From assembly GCA_011799875.1 (NCBI GenBank), contig CM022303.1, forward strand, positions 215,046,255 to 215,110,254: 64,000 nucleotides of DNA. Reading direction: 5' to 3'. A program made the translations under genes and the position numbers. Below are positions 1 to 10,834 of the stretch, piece after piece (positions within the stretch are counted from its first letter, which is position 1; every line of letters begins with the position of its first letter). The notes under the pieces were generated by a model. That model made no database searches. It was not told the DNA's origin and saw nothing but the letters and a program-made list of their open reading frames with translations. The DNA comes from Thinopyrum elongatum. Taxonomy: Eukaryota > Streptophyta > Magnoliopsida > Poales > Poaceae.

Positions 1-410
1 CATCAAGGAGAAAAAATATTGCGTAGTAGGTGCCATCGAAGTGCACGACTCACTTATGAACTGCTTATCTCCATTTTCTTGCATGGCACGTGCACCTTGA
101 TGCTAGATGTCCCATGTGTTGGCAAAAGGATGAACAAAGCTCACGTAAAAAAGAGAGTGGAAGAACATAGATTCCCGACGACCGAGAAGGAGCAAGGAAC
201 CTCGCGGTGGAGCGTCTGCACTCACAATATTTTATATTATTCAGCGATATAAAATCAACCAAATCTCTCCACATTCCTATACCATTCTATGGTGTGAGAA
301 TAACTTTGAATGTTACCTCCGTGGGACACCTAGTTATAGTATATCCAGCAGCCCGTATCGCTTCTCGCTCCTCGTCCTTATAGCCTGCTGACTGAACCTT
401 ATATACAGTT
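1..410. repeat. Diverged duplicated segment, copy 1
   Basis: This segment resembles 10835-11530. Shared landmarks in the same order are a stretch ending GTGCCATCGAA, CTCCATTTTCTTGCATG, GATGCTAGATGTCCCA, CGACGACCGAGAAG, a block around TTCAGCGATATAAAATC, and ATCGCTTCTCGCTCCTCGTC. Similarity is interrupted by several indels. No protein family is recognisable in any frame, so this looks like non-coding DNA or a decayed promoter/transposon segment. A Copia element separates the two copies today. Nothing else is recognised up to about 555. Confidence 0.6.
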
Positions 411-555
411 GCTCTTTGAGCAAAGGCCTCCCTAAGCACGCATTAATTTCCTGGGCATGCTTCTTTCTACTCAATGTTGCGTGCACTTTGAGCATGTTGG
501 CAACTCCACTGCTAGCTTGCTGGCTCATCTTGCAATTGACGCTGAAACATTGCAG

Positions 556-1072
556 CACTCCTACAAGGCCCGGAGGTTAATTTGAGAACAAGTACCTCCT
601 CGAGGTTAATTTGACAGACATGCCTTATAGGCTGACAGAAGTCATATCACTTTTTTGGAAAGATGTCATGAAGTAACACGATAGACCTTCTTTCAAGCCA
701 ATTAACATGTGTTCAAAAAACAAAAATTATCAAAAAGTAACGCGATAGACCTTTGATTAACATGTGTTCAAAAAACAAAAAATGTCAGAAATTACAAAAC
801 AAAGACCTCACGATAGACCTTCGATTAACATGTGTTCAAAAAACAAGTACTCTTGCAAGACCCAGAGGTTAATTTGAGAACAAGTCCCTCGAGGTTAATT
901 TGACAGACATGCCATATAGGTTGACAAAAGTCATATCACTTTTTTTGGAAAGATGTCGTGAAGTAACACGATAGACCATCTTTCAAGCCAATTAACATGT
1001 GTTCAAAAAACAAAAATAATCAAAAAGTAACGCGATAGACCTTCGATTAACATGTGTTCAGAAAACAAAAAA
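556..1072. repeat. Tandem duplication of a ~292-bp unit, split by the Copia insertion
   Basis: Unit 1 runs from about 556 to 847 and unit 2 from about 848 to 1072. Both carry, in the same order, GAGGTTAATTTGAGAACAAG, GAGGTTAATTTGACAGACAT, GTCATATCACTTTTTT, AACACGATAGACC and several AACATGTGTTCA blocks. Unit 2 breaks at the Copia LTR (1073) and resumes at 9799, where TGTCAAAAATTACAAAAC matches the stretch near 783-800 of unit 1. The block CGATAGACC also recurs several times inside each unit, so the repeat has a finer substructure. Confidence 0.75.
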
Positions 1073-2814
1073 TGTTGGGGAACGCAGTAATTTCAAAAAA
1101 ATTCATACGAACACGCAAGATCTATCTAGGTGATGCATAGCAACGAGCGGGAGAGTGTGTCCACGTACCCTCGTAGACCGAAAGCGGAAGCGTTTAGTAA
1201 TGCGGTTGATGTAGTCGAACGTCTTCGCGATCCAACCGATCAAGTACCGAACGCACGGCACCTTCGTGATCTGCACACGTTCAGCTCGGTGACGTCCCTC
1301 GAACTCTTGATCCAGCTGAGGCCGAGGGAGAGTTCAGTCAGCACGACGGCGTGGTGACGGTGTTGATGAAGTTACCGATGCAGGGCTTTGCCTAAGCACT
1401 ACAACGATATGACCGAGGTGGAAATCTGTGGAGGGGGGCACCGCACACGGCTAAGACAACTGTCAACTTTTTGTGTACTAGGGTGCCCCCCTGCCCCCGT
1501 ATATAAAGGAGCAAGGGGGATGCCGGCCGGCCCTCATAGGGCGCGCCAAGGGGGGAGGAGTCCTACTCCTAGTAGGAGTAGGTTTCCCCTCTTTCCTAGT
1601 CCAACTAGGAGGAGAAGGAAAGAGAGGGAGAGGGAGAGGGAAAGAGGGGCTGCGCCCCCCTCCCCTAGTCCAATTCGGACTCCCCTTGGGGGGGCGTGCC
1701 ACCTCCTGGCTGCTGCCCTCTCTCTCCCCTAAAGCCCACTAAGGGCCCATAACTTCCCGGGGGGGGGGGGGGTTCCGGTAACCCTCCGGCACTCCGGTTT
1801 TATCCGAAACCTTCCGGAACACTTCCGGTGTCTGAATAACATGGTCCAATATATCAATCTTTAATTCTCGACCATTTCGAGACTCCTCGTCATGTCCGTG
1901 ATCACATCCGGGATTCCGAACTACCTTCGGTACATCAAAGCACATAAACTCATAATACCGATCGTCATCGAATGTTAAGCGTGCGGACCCTACGGGTTCG
2001 AGAACTATGTAGACATGACCGAGACTCATCTCCGGTCAATAACCAATAGCGGAACCTGGATGCTCATATTGGCTCCCACATATTCTATGAAGATCTTTAT
2101 CGGTCAAACCGCATAACAACATACGTTGTTCCCTTTGTCATCGGTATGTTACTTGCCCGAGATTCGATCGTCGGTATCATCATACCTAGTTCAATCTCGT
2201 TACCGGCAAGTCTCTTTACTCGTTCCGTAATGGATCATCCCATAACTAACTCATTAGTCACATTGCTTGCAAGGCTTCATATGATGTGCATTACCGAGAG
2301 GGCCCAGAGATACCTCTCCGACAATCAGAGTGACAAATCCTAATCTCGATCTATGCCAACTCAACAAACACCTTCGGAGACACCTGTAGAGCATCTTTAT
2401 AATCACCCAGTTACGTTGTGACGTTTGATAGCACACTAAGTGTTCCTCCGGTATTCGGGAGTTGCATAATCTCATAGTCATAGGAACTTGTATAAGTCAT
2501 GAAGAAAGCAATAGCAACAAACTAAACGATCATCGTGCTAAGCTAACGTATGGGTCTTGTCAATCACATCATTCTCTAATGATGTGATCCCGTTCATCAA
2601 AAGACAACTCATGTCTATGGCTAGGAAACTTAACCATCTTTGATTAACGAGCTAGTCAAGTAGAGGCATACTAGTGACATTCTGTTTGTCTATGTATTCA
2701 CACATGTATTAAGTTTCCGGTTAATACAATTCTAGCATGAATAATAAACATTTATCATGATATAAGGAAATATAAATAACAACTTATTATTGCCTCTAGG
2801 GCATATTTCCTTCA
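1073..2814 (-). repeat. Copia 3' LTR
   Basis: This 1742-bp LTR begins TGAAGGAAATATGCC and ends CCCCAACA when read on the minus strand. It contains a GC-rich stretch with a run of 14 G near 1759-1772, against 7 G in the partner LTR; that length difference is probably replication or assembly slippage. A TTTATATAC-like promoter candidate lies near 1499-1508 (minus strand). Confidence 0.92.
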
Positions 2815-2825
2815 GTCTCCCACTT
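2815..2825 (-). promoter_or_regulatory. Copia polypurine tract
   Basis: Read on the minus strand, AAGTGGGAGAC lies directly before the TGAAGG of the 3' LTR. It is the expected primer for plus-strand cDNA synthesis of the element. Confidence 0.85.
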
Positions 2826-2847
2826 GTACTAGAGTCAATAATCTAGA

Positions 2848-5800
2848 TTACACAGTAATGATTCTAACACCCATGGAGTCTTGGTGCTGATCATGTTTTG
2901 CTCGTGAGAGAGGCTTAGTCAACGGGTCTGCAACATTCAGATCCGTATGTAGTTTGCAAATCTCTATGTCTCCCTCCTTGACTTGATCACGGATGGAATT
3001 CAAGCGTCTCTTGATGTGCTTGGTTCTCTTGTGAAATCTGGATTCCTTTGCCAAGGCAATTGCACCAGTATTGTCACAAAAGATTTTCATTGGACCCGAT
3101 GCACTAGGTATGACACCTAGATCGGATATGAACTCCTTCATCCAGACTCCTTCATTCGCTGCTTCCGAAGCAGCTATGTACTCCGCTTCACACGTAGATC
3201 CCGCCACGACGCTTTGCTTAGAACTGCACCAACTGACAGCTCCACCGTTCAATATAAATACGTATCCGGTTTGTGACTTAGAGTCATCCGGATCAGTGTC
3301 AAAACTTGCATCGACGTAACCACTTACGACGAGCTCTTTGTCACCTCCATAAACGAGAAACATATCCTTAGTCCTTTTCAGGTATTTCAGGATGTTCTTG
3401 ACCGCTATCCAGTGATCCACTCCTGGATTACTTTGGTACCTCCCTGCTAAACTTATAGCAAGGCACACATCAGGTCTGGTACACAGCATTGCATACATGA
3501 TAGAACCTATGGCTGAGGCATAGGGAATGACTTTCATTTTCTCTCTATCTTCTGTAGTGGTCGGGCATTGAGTCTTACTCAACTTCACACCTTGCAACAC
3601 AGGCAAGAACCCTTTCTTTGCTTGATCCATTTTGAACTTCTTCAAAACTTTATCAAGGTATGTGCTTTGTGAAAATCCAATTAAGCGTCTTGATCTATCT
3701 CTATAGATCTTGATGCCCAATATATAAGCAGCTTCACCGAGGTCTTTCATTGAAAAAAAATTATTCAAGTATCCTTTTATGCTATCCAGAAATTCTATAT
3801 CATTTCCAATCAACAATATGTCATCCACATATAATATTAGAAATGCTACAGAGCTCCCACTCACTTTCTTGTAAATACAGGCTTCTCCAAAAGTCTGTAT
3901 AAAACCATATGCTTTGATCACACTATCAAAACATTTATTCCAACTCCGAGATGCTTGCACCAGTCCATAAATGGATCGCTGGAGCTTGCACACTTTCTTA
4001 GCATCCTTTGGATCGATAAAACCTTCGGGTTGTATCATATACAACTCTTCTTCTAGAAATCCATTCAGGAATGCAGTTTTTACATCCATTTGCCAAATTT
4101 CATAATCATAAAATGCGGCAATTGCTAACATGATTCGGACGGACTTAAGCATCGCTACGGGTGAGAAGGTCTCATCATAGTCAACTCCTTGAACTTGTCG
4201 AAAACCTTTTGCAACAAGTCGAGCTTTGTAGACAGTAACATTACCGTCAGCGTCAGTCTTCTTCTTGAAAATCCATTTATTCTCTATGGCTTGCCGATCA
4301 TCGGGCAAGTCAATGAAAGTCCACACTTTGTTCTCATACATGGATCCCATCTCAGATTTCATGGCCTCAAGCCATTTCGCGGAATCTGGGCTCATCATCG
4401 CTTCCTCATAATTTGTAGGTTCGTCATGGTCAAGTAACATGACCTCCAGAACCGGATTACCGTACCACTCTGGTGCGGATCTTACTCTGGTTGACCTACG
4501 AGGTTCGGTAGTAACTTGATCTGAAGTTACATGATCATCATCATTAGCTTCCTCACTAATTGGTGTAGGAGTCACAGGAACTGATTTCTGTGATGAACTA
4601 CTTTCCAATAAGGGAGCAGGTACAATTACCTCATCAAGTTCTACTTTCCTCCCACTCACTTCTTTTGAGAAAAACTCCTTCTCTAGAAAGGATCCAATCT
4701 TCGCAACGAATGTCTTGCCTTCGGATATGTGATAGAAGGTGTACCCAATAGTCTCCTTTGGGTATCCTATGAAGACACATTTCTCCGATTTGGGTTCAAG
4801 CTTATCAGGTTGAAGCTTTTTCACATAAGCATCGCAGCCCCAAACTTTAAGAAACGACAACTTGGGTTTCTTGCCAAACCACAGTTCATCAGGTGTCATC
4901 TCAACGGATTTAGATGGTGCCCTATTTAACGTGAATGCAGCCGTCTCTAAAGCATAACCCCAAAACGATAGCAGTAAATCAGTAAGAGACATCATAGATC
5001 GCACCATATCTAATAAAGTGCGGTTACGACGTTCGGATACACCATTGCGCTGTGGTGTTCCGGGTGGCGTGAGTTGCGAAACTATTCCGCATTGTTTCAA
5101 ATGAAGACCAAACTCGTAACTCAAATATTCTCCTCCACGATCGGATCGCAGAAACTTTATTTTCTTGTTACGATGATTTTCCACTTCACTCTGAAATTCT
5201 TTGAACTTTTCAAATGTTTCAGACTTATGTTTCATCAAGTAGATATACCCATATCTGCTCAAATCATCTGTGAAGGTCAGAAAATAACGATACCCGCCGC
5301 GAGCCTCAATATTCATCGGACCGCATACATCAGTATGTATTCTTTCCAATAAATCCGTTGCTCGCTCCATTGTTCCGGAGAACGGAGTTTTAGTCATCTT
5401 GCCTTTGAGGCATGGTTCGCAAGTACCAAGTGATTCATAATCAAATGATTCCAAAAGTCCATCAGTATGGAGGTTCTTCATGCGCTTTACACCAATATGA
5501 CCCAAACGGCAGTGCCACAAATAAGTTGCACTATCATTATCAACTCTGCATCTTTTGGTTTCAATATTATGAATATGTGTATCACTACTATCGAGATTTA
5601 ACAAAAATAGACCACTCTTCAAGGGTGCATGACCATAAAAGATATTACTCATATAAATAGAACAACCATTATTCTCAGATTTAAATGAATAACCATCTCG
5701 CATCAAACAAGATCCAGATATAATGTTCATGCTTAACGCTGGCACCAAATAACAATTATTTAGGTCTAAAACTAATCCCGAAGGTAGATGTAGAGGTAGC

Positions 5801-6831
5801 GTGCCGACGGCGATCACATCGACTTTGGAACCATTTCCCACACGCATCGTCACCTCGTCCTTAGCCAATCTTCGCTTAATCCGTAGTCCCTGTTTCGAGT
5901 TGCAAATATTAGCAACAGAACCAGTATCAAATACCCAGGTACTACTGCGAGCATTAGTAAGGTACACATCAATAACATGTATATCACATATACCTTTGTT
6001 CACCTTGCCATCCTTCTTATCCGCCAAATACTTGGGGCAATTTTGCTTCCAGTGACCAGTCCCTTTGCAGTAGAAGCACTCAGTCTCAGGCTTAGGTCCA
6101 GATTTGGGCTTCTTCACTTGAGCAGCAACTTGCTTGCTGTTCTTCTTGAAGTTCCCCTTCTTCCCTTTACCCTTTTTCTTGAAACTGGTGGTCTTGTTGA
6201 CCATCAACACTTGGTGCTCCTTTTTGATTTCTACCTCCACAGCCTTTAGCATTGCGAAGAGCTCGGGAATTGTCTTATCCATCCCTTGCATATTATAGTT
6301 CATCACGACGCTCTTGTAGCTTGGTGGCAGTGATTGAAGAACTCTGTCAATGACACTATCAACCGGAAGATTAACTCCCAGCTGAGTCAAGTGATTATGA
6401 TACCCAAACATTTTGAGTATATGCTCACTGACAGAACTATTCTCCTCCATTTTGCAGCTATAGAACTTATTGGAGACTTCATATCTCTCAATCCGGGCAT
6501 TTGCTTGAAATATTAACTTCAACTCCTGGAACATCTCATATGCTCCATGACGTTCAAAACGTCGTTGAAGTCCCGGTTCTAAGCCGTAAAGCATGGCACA
6601 CTGAACTATCGAGTAGTCATCAGCTTTGCTCTGCCAGACGTTCTTAACGTCATCAGTAGCGTCTGCAGCAGGCCTAGCACCTAGAGGTGCTTCCAGGACG
6701 TAATTCTTCTGTGCAGCAATGAGGATAATCCTCAAGTTACGGACCCAGTCCGTGTAGTTGCTACCATCATCTTTCAACTTAGCTTTCTCTAAGAACGCAT
6801 TGAAATTCAAAGGAACAGTAGCACGGGCCAT
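2848..6831 (-). CDS. Copia Gag-Pol polyprotein, uninterrupted
   Basis: One 1327-codon frame encodes the whole element. In order: a Gag domain (about 1-230), a zinc knuckle CFYCKGTGHWKQNC (252-265), an aspartic protease with WVFDTGS (DTGS at 302-305), integrase with an HHCC zinc region (about 441-474) and D501, D564, E600 as the likely catalytic triad, reverse transcriptase with YVDDILL (1001-1007), and RNase H with a VDASFD motif and a CEAEY motif. All expected catalytic signatures are visible and the length matches autonomous Copia elements. Protease before integrase before reverse transcriptase is the Copia order. The start Met at 6831 begins MARATVPLNF, a normal Gag start. The copy may be translatable, although its LTRs show it has not moved recently. 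Confidence 0.95.
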   Translation of the reverse strand: MARATVPLNFNAFLEKAKLKDDGSNYTDWVRNLRIILIAAQKNYVLEAPLGARPAADATDDVKNVWQSKADDYSIVQCAMLYGLEPGLQRRFERHGAYEMFQELKLIFQANARIERYEVSNKFYSCKMEENSSVSEHILKMFGYHNHLTQLGVNLPVDSVIDRVLQSLPPSYKSVVMNYNMQGMDKTIPELFAMLKAVEVEIKKEHQVLMVNKTTSFKKKGKGKKGNFKKNSKQVAAQVKKPKSGPKPETECFYCKGTGHWKQNCPKYLADKKDGKVNKGICDIHVIDVYLTNARSSTWVFDTGSVANICNSKQGLRIKRRLAKDEVTMRVGNGSKVDVIAVGTLPLHLPSGLVLDLNNCYLVPALSMNIISGSCLMRDGYSFKSENNGCSIYMSNIFYGHAPLKSGLFLLNLDSSDTHIHNIETKRCRVDNDSATYLWHCRLGHIGVKRMKNLHTDGLLESFDYESLGTCEPCLKGKMTKTPFSGTMERATDLLERIHTDVCGPMNIEARGGYRYFLTFTDDLSRYGYIYLMKHKSETFEKFKEFQSEVENHRNKKIKFLRSDRGGEYLSYEFGLHLKQCGIVSQLTPPGTPQRNGVSERRNRTLLDMVRSMMSLTDLLLSFWGYALETAAFTLNRAPSKSVEMTPDELWFGKKPKLSFLKVWGCDAYVKKLQPDKLEPKSEKCVFIGYPKETIGYTFYHISEGKTFVAKIGSFLEKEFFSKEVSGRKVELDEVIVPAPLLESSSSQKSVPVTPTPISEEANDDDHVTSDQVTTEPRRSTRVRSAPEWYGNPVLEVMLLDHDEPTNYEEAMMSPDSAKWLEAMKSEMGSMYENKVWTFIDLPDDRQAIENKWIFKKKTDADGNVTVYKARLVAKGFRQVQGVDYDETFSPVAMLKSVRIMLAIAAFYDYEIWQMDVKTAFLNGFLEEELYMIQPEGFIDPKDAKKVCKLQRSIYGLVQASRSWNKCFDSVIKAYGFIQTFGEACIYKKVSGSSVAFLILYVDDILLIGNDIEFLDSIKGYLNNFFSMKDLGEAAYILGIKIYRDRSRRLIGFSQSTYLDKVLKKFKMDQAKKGFLPVLQGVKLSKTQCPTTTEDREKMKVIPYASAIGSIMYAMLCTRPDVCLAISLAGRYQSNPGVDHWIAVKNILKYLKRTKDMFLVYGGDKELVVSGYVDASFDTDPDDSKSQTGYVFILNGGAVSWCSSKQSVVAGSTCEAEYIAASEAANEGVWMKEFISDLGVIPSASGPMKIFCDNTGAIALAKESRFHKRTKHIKRRLNSIRDQVKEGDIEICKLHTDLNVADPLTKPLSRAKHDQHQDSMGVRIITV

Positions 6832-8040
6832 TGATCTACAACAACATAGACATGCAAAATACTATCAGGTACTAAGTTCATGATAAATTAAAGTTCAATT
6901 AATCATATTACTTAAGAACTCCCACTTAGATAGACATCCCTCTAGTCATCTAAATGATCACGTGATCCATATCAACTAAACCATGTCCGATCATCACATG
7001 AGATGGAGTAGTGTTCAATGGTGAACATCTCTATGTTGATCATATCTACTATATGATTCACGTTTGACCTTTCGGTCTCCAGTATTCCGAGGCCATATCT
7101 GCATATGCTAGGCTCGTCAAGTTTAACCCGAGTATTCCGCATGTGCAAAACTGTCTTGCACCCGTTGTATGTGAACGTAGAGCTTATCACACCCAATCAT
7201 CACGTGGTGTCTCGGCACGAAGAACTTTCGCAACGGTGCATCTCAGGGAGAACACTTATACCTTGAAATTTTAGTGAGGGATCATCTTATAATGCTACCG
7301 TCGAACTAAGCAAAATAAGATGCATAAAGGATAAACATCACATGCAATAAATATAAGAGATATGATATGGCCATCATCATCTTGTGCCTTTGATCTCCAT
7401 CTCCAAAGCACCGTCATGATCACCATCGTCACCGGCGCGACACCTTGATCTCCATCGTAGCATCATTGTCGTCTCCCCAACTATTGCTTCTACGACTATC
7501 GCTACCGCTTAGTGATAAAGTAAAAACAATTACATGGCGATTGCATTGCATACAATAAAGCGACAACCATATGGCTCCTGCCAGTTGCCGATAACTCTGT
7601 TACAAATCATGATCATCTCATACAATAAAATATAGCATCATGTCTTGACCATATCACATCACCACATGCTCTGCAAAAACAAGTTAGACGTCCTCTACTT
7701 TGTTGTTGCAAGTTTTACGTGGCTGCTACGGGTTTAGAAGAACCCATTCTTACTTACGCAAAACCACAACATGGTGTAGTGATTGCTTTTTGATCTTCTA
7801 AAAGAACCCTCTTCATTGAAACCGATTCAACTAAAGTGAGAGAGACAGACACCCGCCAGTCACCTTTAAGCAACGAGTGCTCGTAGCGGTGAAACCAGTC
7901 TCGCGTAAGCGTACGTGTAATGTCGGTCCGGGCCGCTTCATCTCACAATACTGCTGAACCAAGTAACAGCAAGCAATATGTATACACCCACGCCCACAAC
8001 TCCTTTGTGTTCTACTCGTGCAAATTATCTACGCATAAAC
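6832..8040 (-). other. Copia 5' leader, non-coding
   Basis: This ~1.2 kb stretch lies between the primer site and the Gag start. I see no conserved coding frame in it. It should hold the packaging and dimerisation signals of the element, but none can be pinned down from sequence alone. Confidence 0.6.
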
Positions 8041-8055
8041 CTGGCTCTGATACCA
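8041..8055 (-). promoter_or_regulatory. Copia primer binding site (initiator Met tRNA type)
   Basis: Read on the minus strand, one base after the 5' LTR, the sequence is TGGTATCAGAGCCAG. This is the standard complement of the 3' end of plant initiator methionine tRNA and primes minus-strand cDNA synthesis. Confidence 0.93.
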
Positions 8056-8056
8056 C

Positions 8057-9793
8057 TGTTGGGGAACGCAGTAATTTCAAAAAAATTCCTACGAACACGC
8101 AAGATCTATCTAGGTGATGCATAGCAATGAGCGGGAGAGTGTGTCCACGTACCCTCGTAGACTGAAAGCGGAAGCGTTTAGTAACGCGGTTGATGTAGTC
8201 GAACGTCTTCGCGATCCAACCGATCAAGTACCGAACGCACGGCACCTCCGCGATCTGCACACGTTCAGCTCAGTGACGTCCCTCAAACTCTTGATCCAGC
8301 TGAGGCCGAGGGAGAGTTCCGTCAGCACGACGGCGTGGTGACGGTGTTGATGAAGTTACCGATGCAGGGCTTTGCCTAAGCACTACAACGATATGACCGA
8401 GGTGGAAATCTGTGGAGGGGGGCACCGCACACGGCTAAGACAACTGTCAACTTTTTGTGTACTAGGGTGCCCCCCTGCCCCCGTATATAAAGGAGCAAGG
8501 GGGAGGCCGGCCGGCCCTCATAGGGCGCGCCAAGGGGGGAGGAATCCTACTCCTAGTAGGAGTAGGTTTCCCCCCTTTCCTAGTCCAACTAGGAGGAGAA
8601 GGAAAGAGAGGGAGAGGGAGAGGGAAAGAGGGGCTGCGCCCCCCTCCCCTAGTCCAATTCGGACTCCCCTTGGGGGGGGCGCGCCACCTCCTGTCTGCTG
8701 CCCTCTCTCTCCCCTAAAGCCCACTAAGGGCCCATAACTTCCCGGGGGGGTTCCGGTAACCCTCCGGCACTCCGGTTTTATCCGAAACCTTCCGGAACAC
8801 TTTCGGTGTCCGAATAACATGGTCCAATATATCAATCTTCATGTCTCGACCATTTCGAGACTCCTCGTCATGTCCGTGATCACATCCGGGATTCCGAACT
8901 ACCTTCGGTACATCAAAACACATAAACTCATAATACCGATCGTCATCGAACGTTAAGCGTGCGGACCCTACGGGTTCGAGAACTATGTAGACATGACTGA
9001 GACTCATCTCCGGTCAATAACCAATAACGGCACATGGATGCTCATATTGGCTCCCACATATTCTACGAAGATCTTTATCGGTCAAACCGCATAACAACAT
9101 ATGTTGTTCCCTTTGTCATCGGTATGTTACTTGCCCGAGATTCGATCGTCGGTATCATCATACCTAGTTCAATCTCGTTACCGGCAAGTCTCTTTACTCG
9201 TTCTGTAATGCGTCATCCCATAACTAACTCATTAGTCGCATTGCTTGCACGGCTTCATATGATGTGCATTACCGAGAGGGCCTAGAGATACCTCTCCGAC
9301 AATCGGAGTGACAAATCCTAATCTCGATCTATGCCAACTCAACAAACACCTTCGGAGACACCTGTAGAGCATCTTTATAATCACCCAGTTACGTTGTGAC
9401 GTTTGATAGCACACTAAGTGTTCCTCCGGTATTCGGGAGTTGCATAATCTCATAGTCATAGGAACTTGTATAAGTCATGAAGAAAGCAATAGCAACAAAC
9501 TAAACGATCATCGTGCTAAGCTAACGGATGGGTCTTGTCAATCACATCATTCTCTAATGATGTGATCCCGTTCATCAAAAGACAACTCATGTCTATGGCT
9601 AGGAAACTTAACCATCTTTGATTAACGAGCTAGTCAAGTAGAGGCATACTAGTGACACTCTGTTTGTCTATGTATTCACACATGTATTAAGTTTCCGGTT
9701 AATACAATTCTAGCATGAATAATAAACATTTATCATGATATAAGGAAATATAAATAACAACTTTATTATTGCATCTAGGGCATATTTCCTTCA
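8057..9793 (-). repeat. Copia 5' LTR
   Basis: This 1737-bp partner of 1073-2814 differs by about 37 substitutions (counted by eye) plus short homopolymer indels. It should contain the element's promoter. The right edge TTCA is followed by the AAAAA target duplication and then by the rest of the interrupted repeat unit. Confidence 0.92.
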
Positions 9794-9798
9794 AAAAA

Positions 9799-9913
9799 TG
9801 TCAAAAATTACAAAACAAAAACCTCGAGGTTCAACTAATAGGACAGAGCACTATATACATTTAAGCCAATTAAATGTCTACAATAACCCATCCCATTAGT
9901 TTTAACATCGAGT
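9799..9913. repeat. Residual right half of the 292-bp repeat unit
   Basis: The first ~40 bases continue the repeat unit interrupted at 1072. They end in CCTCGAGGTT, a block also present in the left units. No gene is seen in this stretch. Confidence 0.55.
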
Positions 9914-10040
9914 CCACTTCCCATTCGGTCACCCATCTGATGACTACTCCAGCCTCAGCACAGTTAACTTGGGAGTTCTATTGGATGAGCAATCGGTAGG
10001 GAAGCTGGTCCTTGCCGATATAGGAAGCCTCTTCGCATCC
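9914..10040 (-). pseudogene. 5S rRNA-like relic (pseudogene or Cassandra-type LTR remnant)
   Basis: On the minus strand the region follows the layout of plant 5S rRNA: GGATGCGA at the start, then AGAACTCCCAAGTTAA with GTGCT (box A region), GAGTAGT, GATGGGTGACC (box C) and TGGGAAGT near the end. The span of ~127 bases is close to the 120 of a real 5S gene. Differences are spread throughout, so it is unlikely to be functional. In plants such isolated 5S-like stretches occur as dead 5S copies or inside LTRs of Cassandra TRIM retrotransposons. I cannot identify LTR ends here, so the origin stays open. Confidence 0.65.
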
Positions 10041-10834
10041 TTTATTGCGTACCCGGATGACCGTGTGTTGCAACCCAATGGCCAATGCCACGTCCCCCGC
10101 GAATGTAGAAGCTTCCCTCCCTCGTCTAGCTGGTTCGCGCGTTTTCCCCTATTTTTTGCCGCCTGCCCACCTATAGAACCGCCTCGCACCGGCCAATTCC
10201 TCTCCAAACACCTAGGGAGGCGGTTGAACTGAACTAGTCTAACTTGTTTCCAGTGGGTACATTGACGTGGCATCGATAGGGTGTGATAGCTGACTCTGGA
10301 AAAATAATTGACTACCACGTTGGCATACATGAGCATAGGGCCCACTTGTCAGCGTGCTGGATGGAGGAAGGAACGCAACACAAAATGGAGCACGGAAGGG
10401 TGTGAATCGATTGGCTCACGTGTGATGACCACTGAAGCAATCCACTTAGATTGTACTACGTTAAAAAATTCGTGCTAACACGGCCGGTTATACTGTGAGT
10501 AGGTGACCGTGCGCTTGGCTCTTCGCCTCTTCCGGAAGTTGAACAATGATGATGGTACTATAGTATAGATACTTTTGGCAATCTGACATTGAATGAACTG
10601 TTGCACGTCCACCGCCTGTATTAAGCGCACTATCGTAAAGCAAAAGCTTCTCCTCGTCCTGCGAGCCACCGCGCGCGCGCGTGAGCGAGGGAGAGGTCAT
10701 ACTGGAGTAGTAAGCAAAGCTTCTCCTTGTTTGCAAGTTGACAGGACACATCAAAAGTAGTGTATTAGTCTCCAAAAAGGGCTGACCATGTCCATGGCTA
10801 CCATCCCGTGCTCCGTCATTCAGTGCGTGCATGA
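10041..10834. other. Unassigned intergenic DNA
   Basis: No conserved protein, RNA or transposon signature is recognised. The open frames here look random. There is a short alternating GC stretch near 10671-10681 and little else. Confidence 0.5.

Larger units (their letters stand above)
1073..9793 (-). mobile_element. Complete Copia LTR retrotransposon (BARE1/WIS/Angela-type)
   Basis: The element is on the minus strand: the right LTR (8057-9793) is the 5' LTR and the left one (1073-2814) the 3' LTR. Both end in TG...CA. The flanks carry a 5-bp AAAAA duplication (1068-1072 and 9794-9798); it lies in an A-rich stretch, so it is weak alone, but removing the element rejoins two halves of a local repeat unit. 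In transcription order there are an initiator-Met-type primer site, a ~1.2 kb leader, one Gag-Pol frame and a purine tract. By eye the LTRs differ at about 37 positions (~2%); at the grass LTR rate of 1.3e-8 per site per year this is under 1 million years. The LTR length and element length fit BARE1/WIS/Angela; the exact family name is not certain. Confidence 0.93.

Noticed and set aside
1130..1357. 75-codon frame repeated at 8114-8341
   Set aside because: It lies in both Copia LTRs on the strand opposite to transcription; its conservation only reflects LTR identity.
9944..10345. 133-codon minus-strand frame near the 5S-like relic
   Set aside because: It overlaps the 5S-like sequence and shows no domain or biased codon use.
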